From: RH-AL1 sp965214415
GTDB lineage: Bacteria; Pseudomonadota; Alphaproteobacteria; Rhizobiales; Beijerinckiaceae
Assembly (NCBI GenBank): GCA_965214415.1
Contig: CBDCBQ010000003.1
Coordinates: forward strand, 620,001-684,000
DNA: 64,000 nt
Reading direction: 5' to 3'
This document shows positions 36,960 to 45,322 of this stretch, in pieces (position 1 is the first letter of the stretch; every line of letters starts with the position of its first letter). The notes under the pieces are model-generated. The model was not told where the DNA came from, did no database searches, and worked only from the letters and a program-made list of their open reading frames with translations. Both the position numbers and the translations under genes were made by a program.

Positions 36960-38038
36960 AGCTTGAGGCCCCCGCCCGTGGTCGGGCCGGCGACCGCTTG
37001 CCCGTCCGATAGGCTGTGCACGCCGACCACGACGATCTCGTCGCCGGCCTTCAGGCCGGAGGTGACGCGCACCTCGTCGTCTTCGGACCCCGCGATCGTG
37101 ACGCCTCGGCGCGTGACGTGCGCCTCGTCCTTCGCGAGCACCCAGACCGCGTGGGCGTCGCCCTCGGTGAGAACCGCTGTCGCCGGAATGCGGATCGTCG
37201 GCGCGATCGCCTTTTCGACCGACACTGTCAGCGTCGTACCCAGGCGAAATGCCGGCCCCGCGTTTTCGAGGGTCATGCGAACACGGCGGGTGCGTGTCAC
37301 CGAGTCGGCGAGCGGCCCGATCTCGCGAACGCGCGCCCGCGCCACGATCTGCGGGGCCGACTGCAGGCCGACCGTGAACTCCATGCCGGGCTTCACGCGC
37401 GAGATGAGCTCGTCGGGGATGTCGACGACTGCCTCGCGGACGTCCGGCCTCGCCACGGTGACGACGGCCTGGCCGTTCGACACGTACTGGCCGACCTCGG
37501 CCGACCACAAGGTGACGACGCCGTCGAAGGCGGCATGCAGCTCCGTGTAACCGAGCTGGTCCTCGGCCGTGTGCAGGGCGGCCCTCGCCTGGTTGAGCCG
37601 CGCGCTCGCGGTGTCGCGGGCGGCGACCGCGTTGTCCAACGTGGCTTTCGTCGTGTTGCCGCCGGTGATCAGCGTCTGCGCCCGCTGCGCGCCGCCTTGA
37701 GTGTTGACGAGCTGCGCCTCGGCATCGGCGACATCGGCCTTGGCACGCGTCAGGTTGAATTGGACGATCGTCGGATCGAGCGCGGCGAGCCGCTGGCCCG
37801 CCGTCACGCGGTCGCCGACATAGACGTCGCGGGCGACCATGCGGCCCGCCACCTGAAAGCCGAGCTGTGCCTGATAGCGCGCCTCGACGGTGCTGGCGAA
37901 GGGACCGAAGGTCTCGCTCGTCCTCGGTTGAATGCGCATCGTCAGGACGGGGCGCGGCGGCAGGGGTGGCTGGGCCTCCTCCTTGCAGCCGGCGAGGGCG
38001 GCGGCCACGACGGCGAGCGCCAGCAAGCGACGGCTCAT
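36956..38038 (-). CDS. RND efflux periplasmic adaptor, lipoprotein
   Basis: This 360-residue membrane-fusion protein has a lipoprotein signal (LALAVVAAALAGCK, lipobox LAGC). The HlyD/AcrA layout is present: barrel-sandwich motif (FQVAGRMVARDVYVGDRVTAGQRLAALD), an alpha-hairpin (about 90-160), the returning half (GYTELHAAFDGVVTLWSAEVGQYV) and beta-barrel. It overlaps the adaptor upstream (ATGA) and the pump downstream (TTGA), so all three are translated as one unit. Confidence 0.92.
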   Translation of the reverse strand: MSRRLLALAVVAAALAGCKEEAQPPLPPRPVLTMRIQPRTSETFGPFASTVEARYQAQLGFQVAGRMVARDVYVGDRVTAGQRLAALDPTIVQFNLTRAKADVADAEAQLVNTQGGAQRAQTLITGGNTTKATLDNAVAARDTASARLNQARAALHTAEDQLGYTELHAAFDGVVTLWSAEVGQYVSNGQAVVTVARPDVREAVVDIPDELISRVKPGMEFTVGLQSAPQIVARARVREIGPLADSVTRTRRVRMTLENAGPAFRLGTTLTVSVEKAIAPTIRIPATAVLTEGDAHAVWVLAKDEAHVTRRGVTIAGSEDDEVRVTSGLKAGDEIVVVGVHSLSDGQAVAGPTTGGGLKL

Positions 38039-39306
38039 TTCGGCGCGTCCGTCCCGGCAAGGCCGACCACCTGGCCCGGATAGAGGAATTGCAGCCCGGC
38101 CGTCACCACCATCTCGCCCGGCGCGACGCCGCTGGCGACAACGATGTCGTCGCCAGCGTAGCGCAGGATCTCGACCACTTTCGGCTGGACGACGTGCGTG
38201 TTCGCGTCGACGATCCAGACCGCGGGCGCGTCGTGCCATCGGTAGAGCGCGCCGCGCGGCAGCACGGTCGCCTCGCGCGGGCGGAAGCTGCCGACGCCGA
38301 CGACCGCGGCGCCGAGCGACATACGCGGCGGCACGACGTCGAGGCCGATCTTCACCTTCACGGTGCCCGACGCGGGATCGACGGTCGGCGAGATCTCGCG
38401 CACGCCGCCGCTCGTCGCGATCTTCGGGTCGGATTGCAGATAGACTTGAATCCTCTGGTCGCCCGGCGGCGAGGCGACGAGCGCCTCGTAGAGGTCGAAG
38501 ACCGCGTCGCGTCCGCCGTCCTGCGCCAAGGTAAACACCGTCTGGCCGGCCTGCACGACCTGGCCCGCCTCGGCGTTGCGTGCGGTGATGATGCCAGCGA
38601 CACCGGCCTTCAGCTCGATATAGCCGAACTGCTCCTGCGCGGTGCCGAGCGCCGCCTTGGCCGATTGGACCGCCGCGTTCTGCGTTCGCAGCTGCTGCTC
38701 CGCCTGATCGAAGGCGGGGCGCGTCGCGTAGCCCTGCTTGTAGAGCGCCGCCTGACGATCGTAGTTCGTCCCCGCCTGCGTCAGAAGCGCCTGTGCCGAG
38801 ACGAGGCCGGCCTTGGCGGTATCGACATTGGCCTGCTGGTCGCGTGGATCGAGCCGCGCCAGCACAGTGTCGGCGGCGACGTGTTCGCCGACCTCGACGA
38901 GCCGCTTGTCGATCTTCCCGGATATGCGAAAGGCGACATTGGATGTGTATTTCGGCTCGATGTCGCCGGTGAGCGCGACCTTGGCGGCATACGTGCCGGC
39001 CTCGACGCTCACCGCTTCGACGAGCACGCATCGTGGACCGCAGGGCGGCGGCGCCGGATCGGCGCGAGCCCGCACCGGGCCGGCGAGGCAGGCGACCGCC
39101 AAGCCTAGCCCTGCCAAGGCCAACCCTGCCAAGCCTAGCCCCCGCAAGCCTGGCCCCCGCAAGCCTGGCCCCCGCAAGCCTGGCCCCTGCAAGCCTGGCC
39201 CCTGCAAGCCTAGTCTCGCCAGTCGGCCACGGAGCTGCCGCTTGCCGACTGGGTCACGTTGAAGTTGCCGCAAGTTCACCCCCAAGCGCGGCGGCAACGA
39301 TCGCAT
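38035..39306 (-). CDS. second RND efflux periplasmic adaptor with repeat-derived leader
   Basis: This is another AcrA/HlyD-type adaptor of about 423 residues. Its core from ALTGDIEPKYTSNVAFRISGKID to the C-terminus shows the barrel-sandwich, hairpin and barrel regions (GYIELKAGVAGIITARNAEAGQVV). The N-terminal leader is odd. Its hydrophobic core (LGLAGLALAGLGLAVACLAG) and the preceding PGLRG-type pentapeptides are encoded by eight 15-base tandem repeats. The true start is unclear: GTG 39378, ATG 39306 or GTG 39279 are all in frame without a good ribosome binding site. I used ATG 39306. It is the first gene of the efflux operon; the last four bases overlap the next adaptor. Confidence 0.85.
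   Translation of the reverse strand: MRSLPPRLGVNLRQLQRDPVGKRQLRGRLARLGLQGPGLQGPGLRGPGLRGPGLRGLGLAGLALAGLGLAVACLAGPVRARADPAPPPCGPRCVLVEAVSVEAGTYAAKVALTGDIEPKYTSNVAFRISGKIDKRLVEVGEHVAADTVLARLDPRDQQANVDTAKAGLVSAQALLTQAGTNYDRQAALYKQGYATRPAFDQAEQQLRTQNAAVQSAKAALGTAQEQFGYIELKAGVAGIITARNAEAGQVVQAGQTVFTLAQDGGRDAVFDLYEALVASPPGDQRIQVYLQSDPKIATSGGVREISPTVDPASGTVKVKIGLDVVPPRMSLGAAVVGVGSFRPREATVLPRGALYRWHDAPAVWIVDANTHVVQPKVVEILRYAGDDIVVASGVAPGEMVVTAGLQFLYPGQVVGLAGTDAPK
39101..39220 (-). repeat. eight tandem 15-base units in the adaptor leader
   Basis: Eight contiguous 15-base units (plus-strand consensus AAGCCTGGCCCCYGC) fill 120 bases. The central four are nearly identical and the outer ones diverged. 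On the coding strand they give G-L-R/Q-G-P repeats and then the hydrophobic core of the signal peptide. Copy-number change would lengthen or shorten the leader by five residues without a frameshift. Confidence 0.9.
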
Positions 39307-39524
39307 TATCTGGGGCACAGAGCAAAAGGGAGCGGCAATGCGAGGCGACGCCATCATCTCGGGCGTGGCAAAGGCCACCCCGACGCGGCGGTCGGAGCCC
39401 TGCCGTCGCTAAACCTCGATGCTCGCGCTGAGACGCATGCGACACCCGGCCAAAAGATTTAACACGCCGCAGCAACCCCGACAGTTTGAGCACCGTTCCA
39501 ACCGCGTGAATCAGGGAGGCTCAC

Positions 39525-39860
39525 TTGGATTCGAGCTGGATCATCGGCGCATTGGCATTCATCACCATCGGCGGCGTTCTGGCGCTCTCGATCTTTCATT
39601 TCGCGGTTCATCTGAAAGACCCGGAAAACATGGCCGCCGCGACATCCGTCGCGAAGGATCGCGAGTCGGCGACGACAGCAGTCTCTGCCGAGGGGGTCGA
39701 CGGCCGTTCGCTTCGTCAACGACTCGACGAGGCACCGGGGCTCAACGACCGCCTCGGCAATCGTCCAGTCGGCACATCCAGCGTTTTGGACACGCTATTC
39801 GAGACCAAATGGTCGACGCTCAGAGCCGCGGTTATGGGCGAGCGGACGACCCCGCGTTGA
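39525..39860 (+). CDS. small membrane-anchored hypothetical protein
   Basis: This 111-residue protein begins at TTG 39525 after an excellent GGGAGG ribosome binding site. It has one N-terminal transmembrane helix (IIGALAFITIGGVLALSIF) and a soluble tail without a recognised domain, probably cytoplasmic or periplasmic. It is the last gene before the tRNA-Glu fragment, so it belongs to the old chromosome rather than the island. It could be a short regulatory membrane protein; the function is unknown. Confidence 0.6.
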   Translation: MDSSWIIGALAFITIGGVLALSIFHFAVHLKDPENMAAATSVAKDRESATTAVSAEGVDGRSLRQRLDEAPGLNDRLGNRPVGTSSVLDTLFETKWSTLRAAVMGERTTPR

Positions 39861-39933
39861 GGAACGTCTAGTTGTTGGCGCACCGACCAGCCGGTCCGTA
39901 ACACCGGAAGGCAGGGCCTCGCGGTCGGCGAAC

Positions 39934-39977
39934 TGGCGCTCCCTAGGGGAATCGAACCCCTGTTTTCGCCGTGAGAG
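39934..39977 (-). other. tRNA-Glu 3' fragment, island attachment site
   Basis: On the minus strand 39977-39934 reads from the anticodon loop (CTCTCACGGCGAAAACAG) through the T-arm (GGGGTTCGATTCCCC) and acceptor strand (TAGGGAGCGCCA). This is the 3' half of a tRNA-Glu(CUC) gene with encoded CCA. Upstream of it the D-arm and 5' acceptor strand are missing, so it is not a functional tRNA. It is followed after 144 bases by a tyrosine integrase. This is the displaced 3' end left by integration; the intact tRNA-Glu should lie at the other end of the island, to the right. Confidence 0.85.
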
Positions 39978-40121
39978 AGCGGTATCGGCCGAGTTGTAGA
40001 ACGATCACGGATGGCTGCGGATGGACTTCGGCTCTCTCGCGGAGCGCTTCATAGTCCTTGACTGTCCGCCGGCGTCCGGGCACATCTTTTCCGTACGCCG
40101 TCCGTACGTCATAGGCTGGCC

Positions 40122-41435
40122 ATGGCACGCACTGTCCGCAACCCGAAGGTCGATAGCAGGTCGGCGCGGCTCAGGCTTGTCGAGCGCCGCGAGCCCTATT
40201 GGACGTCGATCTCGCGTGGGTGCGCGCTGGGCTACCGCCGCGGCGCAAAGGGCGGCACATGGATCGCGCGGATGCGGTCGCCGGAGGGCAAACAGCAGTA
40301 CGACGCGCTGGGCGCCGCAGATGACGCACGAGACGCCGATGGCCTCACCGTCTTCGCTTTCGCCCAAGCGCAGGAGCATGCGCGTGATTTCTTCAAAGAG
40401 AAGGCGCGCGAGGCCTCAGGCGACGCTGCACCTGACGAGGGCCCGTACACGGTGGAGCGAGCGCTCGCCGACTACTTCGTCGACCGAGAGCAGCGAGGCT
40501 CGAAAGGCGTCCGCGCCGATCGTTACGCTGCGGATGCGCGTATTCTGCCGCTACTCGGTGCTGTCGATATACGGAAGCTTACTGCGACCAGGATCAAGGC
40601 CTGGCGCCGCGCTATCGAAATCGCGCCAAAGCTTCTGCGCACGGCAAAGAGCGCGACCGCGCAACGGCACGCTGCCGTCGATCCGTCCGACCTGGAGGCA
40701 GTACGATCCCGGAAAGCGACGGCGAACCGTGTTCTGACGATCCTGAAGGCGGCGCTGAATTACGCGTTCAGTCAAAACAAGGTTAGCTCCGACGAGGCGT
40801 GGCGCCAGGTGAAGCCGCACCGCGAAGTCGACGCCCCCTTGATCCGCTTCCTCTCAGCCTCTGAGTGCGTCCGCCTCGTCAACGCGGCCGGAAGCGGCTT
40901 TCGCAGCCTGCTCCGCGGGGCGCTGGTCACCGGCGCCCGGTACGGGGAGCTGGGCCGCATGCGGGTAGCCGACTTCAGCGCAGATTCAGGTTTCATCACC
41001 GTAAGGCTCAGCAAGGCCGGCAAGCCGAGGCACATCGCACTCAACGACGAGGGTCGCCGACTGTTTGCCTATCTGACTGTCGGGCGCAGCCCGCGCGAGC
41101 TGATCTTCGCCCGCGACGACGGCGCGGCTTGGGGCGCGTCGCATCAGCAGCGGCCGATTGAAGAGGCGTCCCGTCGCGCCGGCATCGAGCCGCCGGCGAC
41201 GTTCCACGCACTCCGGCACACCTACGCTTCCGCTTTAGCTGGGCGGGGCGTGTCGATGCGCGTGATCGCCGACCAACTTGGACACGCCGACACGCGCATC
41301 ACTGAGCGCCACTACGCGCACTTAGCGCCGAGCTACGTCGCAGACGTCGTGCGTGCTGCGCTGCCCGGCTTCGGTATCTTTGAAGCGCCGGCGCGCGACA
41401 AGATCGTCGAGATACCGCTGCGAGGGGCGCTTTGA
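40122..41435 (+). CDS. int: tyrosine-type site-specific integrase
   Basis: This 437-residue phage-type integrase inserts the element into tRNA-Glu. The catalytic set is complete: Arg273 (LVTGARYGELGRM), His362 and Arg365 (HALRHTYAS), His388 (LGHADTRITERHY) and Tyr398 (RHYAHL). An N-terminal SAM-like core-binding domain lies at about residues 105-205 (TVERALADYFVDREQ). It sits right beside its probable att site. Its TTGA overlap couples it to the next gene, an arrangement unusual for an integrase that would be expected to work alone. Confidence 0.95.
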   Translation: MARTVRNPKVDSRSARLRLVERREPYWTSISRGCALGYRRGAKGGTWIARMRSPEGKQQYDALGAADDARDADGLTVFAFAQAQEHARDFFKEKAREASGDAAPDEGPYTVERALADYFVDREQRGSKGVRADRYAADARILPLLGAVDIRKLTATRIKAWRRAIEIAPKLLRTAKSATAQRHAAVDPSDLEAVRSRKATANRVLTILKAALNYAFSQNKVSSDEAWRQVKPHREVDAPLIRFLSASECVRLVNAAGSGFRSLLRGALVTGARYGELGRMRVADFSADSGFITVRLSKAGKPRHIALNDEGRRLFAYLTVGRSPRELIFARDDGAAWGASHQQRPIEEASRRAGIEPPATFHALRHTYASALAGRGVSMRVIADQLGHADTRITERHYAHLAPSYVADVVRAALPGFGIFEAPARDKIVEIPLRGAL

Positions 41436-42106
41436 CGAAGGTCCGTCGCTGGCGAGAAACTATCGAAGCATTCCGCGGATCGGATCCGAGCGTCACCGCA
41501 GACGACGACCTACGCCGGTTGTTGGATCGTCTCGAAAAAAGCCGGGAAGCAGCCGAGGCCTTCGACCAGCTTGGCATTCTCACTGCCGGGGATCGAGAAG
41601 CGATTGTCGTTACCTGCATAGATACCCACGTCCTCGCACGAGATTTCCACACAGTGATTGCCGAAGAGAAGCACTTTTTGAAAGTGCTCGATGACCTTGA
41701 GAAGGCAGTCGACAATCTGAGGAGTTTCGTTCAGGCCGAAGTGGTCGACAAGCCTGTAGAGCTGTCGGCTTTGTTTCGGACTGGACTTCAGGTCCGGACC
41801 GAATTCTCATTCGAAGATATTTTGGCCATGCGGCGAGGGCTGGGCGCCGTCGGCATCGCTATTAGCTATCGCCGGCGCACAGCGCACGAGACCCTGCTGA
41901 GGTGGGGTACCACGAGGAAGACAGGCGGAAAGGCCAAGATTACCGCCGCCGTAGGATATTTTGGAGATAGCGTTAGGCGCATTTGCGAGCGGCCACACGA
42001 GGCTGCTGCCGCCGAGCTAGTTTCAGCTGTGCTCGAGCGACAAATCTTCGTTGATCAACTCCACGCCGCTGAGGCCACTCGGCTCAGGTCATGGCGCGAG
42101 GAATAG
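41432..42106 (+). CDS. unknown protein coupled to integrase
   Basis: This 224-residue soluble protein has a start (TTG 41432) that overlaps the integrase stop. I do not recognise a family. The first 110 residues are helical and rich in Glu, Asp and Arg (LRRLLDRLEKSREAAEAFDQLG, VLDDLEKAVDNLRSFVQ), consistent with a coiled coil. The C-terminal third is mixed (GKAKITAAVGYFGDSVRRICERP). There is no signal peptide or membrane helix. Position between integrase and excisionase-like genes suggests a role in element maintenance or control of excision, but nothing in the sequence proves it. Confidence 0.6.
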   Translation: MTKVRRWRETIEAFRGSDPSVTADDDLRRLLDRLEKSREAAEAFDQLGILTAGDREAIVVTCIDTHVLARDFHTVIAEEKHFLKVLDDLEKAVDNLRSFVQAEVVDKPVELSALFRTGLQVRTEFSFEDILAMRRGLGAVGIAISYRRRTAHETLLRWGTTRKTGGKAKITAAVGYFGDSVRRICERPHEAAAAELVSAVLERQIFVDQLHAAEATRLRSWREE

Positions 42107-42204
42107 TCAAGGGCTGTTCGACGCAACATTCGCCTCGAACGAACCTCGCCTGACGTCCGCCATCGATCACACTGTCCGCCTCAGCTTGCTTTGGAGGACA
42201 ACGA

Positions 42205-42402
42205 ATGGAGATCGTCACCTACAACATCCGCGGAACGTGCGAGGTCATGGGCATTGGCCGATCGTTCGTCTACGAGCTGATTGCCGATGGTCACCTCGAC
42301 GCTCGGAAGATCGGGCGTCGCACGGTCATCACCGCAAAATCGATACGCCAATACGTCGAAAGTCGGCCGATTGCCCGCCTCGGAGCGAGGAAGGCCAGCT
42401 AG
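42205..42402 (+). CDS. excisionase/AlpA-like helix-turn-helix protein
   Basis: This 65-residue protein is a single MerR-like winged HTH: IRGTCEVMGIGRSFVYELIADGHLDARKIGRRTVITAKSI in two parts covers the helix-turn-helix and the wing ending in a substrate-strand Arg. This DNA-binding module is shared by phage excisionases and AlpA regulators of satellites and islands. The ATG at 42205 follows AGGA-like bases. Its stop TAG shares one base with the GTG of the primase-helicase gene, so the two are coupled. Confidence 0.8.
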   Translation: MEIVTYNIRGTCEVMGIGRSFVYELIADGHLDARKIGRRTVITAKSIRQYVESRPIARLGARKAS

Positions 42403-44600
42403 TGACAGTGGTCACACCCTTCGCGATGTCAGATCAGGATCGCCCCGCCGCAGTCTGTGGGTTCGATGAAGCCTCAATCCGATTTCATTTCACCATGCTG
42501 CACGAGCTGGCGCGAGGCGTAGACGGGGAGCTCGTCGTGGCGGTGTACGGCGAAAATCCGCAAGATCGCCGCCCGATTAAAAGCCAGGTCAGACGCTTCG
42601 CCGTCGGCGACGTAGCCGGAATGGTCGCCGCCGCGATGACATTCGAAGACGTACCCCACGCGAACGTTTACGTGCCGCTGCATGTCGTGCGCCGCGGTCT
42701 CGGCGACGGCGCCCGCGGAAAGACGAGCGACATCGTCGCGGTGCTCGGCCTCGTGGCGGACATGGATGCCGACACCGGACGCGTTGGCAAAATGCCCTTC
42801 GAGCCGTCCCTGGTGATCGAGACCAGTCCGGGCAATTCACAGCCTGTCGTTCTTTTCGATCGTCCGTTGTCGCCGGCAGAAGCAAAACCTCTCGCTGAGA
42901 GCCTGAAGATCGCGACGAAGTCCGACAGCGGGACCGCGGATATCGCGCACGTGTGGCGCGTTCCCGGCACCCGAAATTGGCCGAACGCAACGAAGCTGGC
43001 GCGCGGACGCGACGCCACTTCGGCGCCCGTACGGGTCGTCAAGGCGTGGGACGGCACCCTGCAGTCGCCCAAGGCGATCGCCGAGGCTCTGCACCCGTGG
43101 CGCGCTGCCCCGCGAGCAGAACCGCCGCGTGTGGAAGACGAGCACGCGGACGGCTCTGATTTGCCCGCGAGGCTTTTCGAGCTCATTCGCGAAGGCGTCG
43201 AAACAGGCAAGCGATCCAGCGAGTTCATGCACGTCGTAGGGTGGCTAAAAGATCTGAAGTTCACGCCGGACGCGATAGAGGAACTTCTCGCGGCGCACCC
43301 GACCGGCATCGCGGGAAAATACGACTCCGAAAGCCGGCTGCGGCAAGAGATCGACCGCTGTTACTGGAAAGCACGATCCAGATCTGCCGACACGTTCGCG
43401 GAGGTCCAGGGTGTCGGTGAGCCAGCCGCGGAGTCGCTCCTTCTCTGGTACGGCGATGAGCCGCCACAGCCCCCTCCCTGGCTAGTTCGGAACACTCTGC
43501 CGGAGACGGGCGTGGCCCTCCTCGCCGGCCAATACGCGACGGGCAAAACGTTCGTGGGCGCCGACCTGGCCGGCTCGGTCCTGACAGGTTTAGATTTCAT
43601 GGGCCAGGAAGTATGTCGGCGCGGCGGCGTGCTCTGGCTCGCGGCCGAGGGCGAAGCGGAGGTCGAGGCGCGACTGTGGGGCGTCATCAACGGCAAGCTG
43701 CGCGGTACGCTCGACGACGAGACGGATCTCGAGCACCTTGCCTTCGCCCGCCAAAAGTTCGACGTGCCATCTTTGACCGCAAAGGACGCCCAGACGCGCC
43801 TCGCACAGCTCGCTGCAGCAGCTAGTGAGGGCATGCAGATCCGCGACGTCCCGCTCGCGCTGATCGTGATCGACACGCTCGCGGCGGCGGCGGGCTTTGA
43901 AGACGAGAACAGCGCCAGCGAGACACAGAAGGTTATGGGAGTCCTCAAGTGCTTGTCGCGCTCAACCGGTGCGCTCGTCGTCGCGATCGACCATTACGGC
44001 AAGACTGTCGAGACGGGCCCCCGGGGTTCAACCGCGAAAGGTGCGGCCGCCGATGCCATCCTCGCGGTTCTCGCCGATAAGGACTCGGAGGGCCAAGCCA
44101 AGAACCGTCGCCTTGCGATCACCAAACTGAGAAGCGGTCCAGCGGGACGGGTGGTGCCGTTCGAGTTGCACCAGCTGCCGATCAAGGACATCAGCGAGAC
44201 AACCTGTTTCGTGGAGTGGCGCCAGGACGACGGCAAAGCTACGAAAAACGAGAAACAGTCGTTGCCCGGGCGGACTCGGATCTTGAAGTGCTCGATGGAA
44301 TCAACGCTCCTTACCTTCCCGGAGACCATCTTGCCGTTTGGCGAGGAAAGCCCCGCGGTCTCTGCGGTCGATCGCGATCGGGTGCGAAACGAGTTTTACG
44401 CATCACTCTCCGGAACCATCGGTTCCAAGCGCAAGGCCTTCAAGCGCGCGCAAGACGACGCCACAGGGCGTGGTCTCATCATGTGCCGTGAGATCCGCGG
44501 TCGCGATATGTTGTGGTTCCGGAACGATGGCCCCGGGCGGCCCGCAGCGGGACAGACCGGACAGCCCTTAAGGGGGCTGTCCTGTCCGTCCGGGCGCTGA
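42402..44600 (+). CDS. primase-helicase (RepB-type primase plus RepA-like AAA ATPase)
   Basis: This replication protein of about 732 residues has two parts. Residues about 20-200 resemble the archaeo-eukaryotic-type primase of mobile elements (VADMDADTG acidic pair, then VWRVPGTRNWPN). Residues about 360-600 are a RecA/RepA-like hexameric ATPase with Walker A LLAGQYATGKTF (about 371-382) and Walker B LALIVIDTLAAAA (about 484-496), plus AIDHYGKT. The C-terminal tail (RPAAGQTGQPLRG) is encoded by the TGTCC-rich palindromic repeat. The start is taken at GTG 42402; ATG 42426 is possible. It probably initiates replication of the excised element. Confidence 0.88.
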   Translation: MTVVTPFAMSDQDRPAAVCGFDEASIRFHFTMLHELARGVDGELVVAVYGENPQDRRPIKSQVRRFAVGDVAGMVAAAMTFEDVPHANVYVPLHVVRRGLGDGARGKTSDIVAVLGLVADMDADTGRVGKMPFEPSLVIETSPGNSQPVVLFDRPLSPAEAKPLAESLKIATKSDSGTADIAHVWRVPGTRNWPNATKLARGRDATSAPVRVVKAWDGTLQSPKAIAEALHPWRAAPRAEPPRVEDEHADGSDLPARLFELIREGVETGKRSSEFMHVVGWLKDLKFTPDAIEELLAAHPTGIAGKYDSESRLRQEIDRCYWKARSRSADTFAEVQGVGEPAAESLLLWYGDEPPQPPPWLVRNTLPETGVALLAGQYATGKTFVGADLAGSVLTGLDFMGQEVCRRGGVLWLAAEGEAEVEARLWGVINGKLRGTLDDETDLEHLAFARQKFDVPSLTAKDAQTRLAQLAAAASEGMQIRDVPLALIVIDTLAAAAGFEDENSASETQKVMGVLKCLSRSTGALVVAIDHYGKTVETGPRGSTAKGAAADAILAVLADKDSEGQAKNRRLAITKLRSGPAGRVVPFELHQLPIKDISETTCFVEWRQDDGKATKNEKQSLPGRTRILKCSMESTLLTFPETILPFGEESPAVSAVDRDRVRNEFYASLSGTIGSKRKAFKRAQDDATGRGLIMCREIRGRDMLWFRNDGPGRPAAGQTGQPLRGLSCPSGR

Positions 44601-44650
44601 CGAGGACAAGAGAGACAAATGTCCTCATCGTCCGCTTTGTCCAATCCGTG
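44542..44650. repeat. TGTCC/GGACA-rich palindromic segment, copy A
   Basis: It begins inside the last codons of the primase-helicase gene. A perfect palindrome GGACAGCCC-TTAAGG-GGGCTGTCC lies at its centre, flanked by repeated GGACA and TGTCC half-sites (at least eight within about 110 bases, for example CTGTCCTGTCCGTCC and GACAAATGTCC). Positions 44542-44620 are nearly identical to 61998-62076. The layout is iteron-like, so an origin or initiator-binding site of the element is possible. It could instead be a terminator, but no T-run follows. Confidence 0.7.
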
Positions 44651-44806
44651 AGGACCGGGACGATAGCCCTGTGGCGATTTGAAAGGGCCGATTGTTGACT
44701 GATCATCGCCAGCAGACGGGAGGGTGAAACGCGGCTCAGCAGGAAGGAGGTTGAGTTTTGTGATCGACCCGTTTTAGAGCTATGCATTCTATGCTATTCA
44801 GACCGC

Positions 44807-45322
44807 ATGGCCGCACCCAAAGGCAATCAGAACGCGAAGGGGAATCGTGGCGGCACGGGGCGTCCCACGAGCTACACTCCCCGCTGCGCTGCCACAGCCC
44901 GGTACGTCGCGAGTACCGGCGGTTTGGACTTTCAGGTGGCCTCGGCGCTCGATGTGGATGTGCGCACGGTGGCGGCGTGGAAGCAGCGGCATCCCGAGTT
45001 CGCCGCGGCGTGCGTTGTCACCGACGAGACGAGAGTCAATGCGGTCGCTTGCAGCCTGTACCATCGCGCGGTGGGCTACGATCACCCCGCAGTGAAGATC
45101 ATCGCAACAAGTGGCGGCGTCGTGAAGGTCCCCTTTATTCAGCACCATCCACCCGACGTTGCCGCTATCAAGTACTTTCTGAACAATCGAGCCTCTGCGA
45201 AGTGGCAAGACCGTGCGCCAGAAGCCGAGCGCGGCGAACTCGTGGTGCGCATCGAGGGCGGCCTACCGGACAAGCAATCGATCACAGGATCGGCAGACCA
45301 AGCTCTACTTGCAGACTCTTGA
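44807..45322 (+). CDS. small-terminase-like helix-turn-helix protein
   Basis: This 171-residue protein resembles phage small terminase subunits. It has a basic Gly-rich start (GNQNAKGNRGGTGRPTSY), an HTH (FQVASALDVDVRTVAAWKQRHPEFAAA), then LYHRAVGYDHPAVKI and VPFIQHHPPDVAAIKYFLNNR, the latter a conserved block of that family. Small terminases choose packaging DNA. No large terminase, portal or capsid gene follows, which fits a satellite that redirects a helper phage, or a decayed prophage. A TTGTGA / TATGCA promoter-like pair with a 17-base spacer lies at 44758-44786. Confidence 0.8.
   Translation: MAAPKGNQNAKGNRGGTGRPTSYTPRCAATARYVASTGGLDFQVASALDVDVRTVAAWKQRHPEFAAACVVTDETRVNAVACSLYHRAVGYDHPAVKIIATSGGVVKVPFIQHHPPDVAAIKYFLNNRASAKWQDRAPEAERGELVVRIEGGLPDKQSITGSADQALLADS

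Noticed and set aside
34104..37550. long plus-strand frames opposite the efflux genes
   Set aside because: They are shadows of the RND pump and adaptor. The minus-strand proteins carry all recognisable motifs and coupled starts.
39934..40015. a complete tRNA-Glu gene
   Set aside because: The acceptor 5' strand and D-arm are absent: the bases before the anticodon loop cannot pair with AGGGAGC and the anticodon stem has a mismatch. Only the 3' half is present.
44771..44785. GTTTTAGAGCTATGC, identical to the first 15 bases of the Streptococcus pyogenes Cas9 crRNA repeat
   Set aside because: It occurs once, with no second repeat, spacer, tracrRNA-like partner or cas gene in the window. It overlaps a promoter-like region of the terminase-like gene and is best taken as coincidence.
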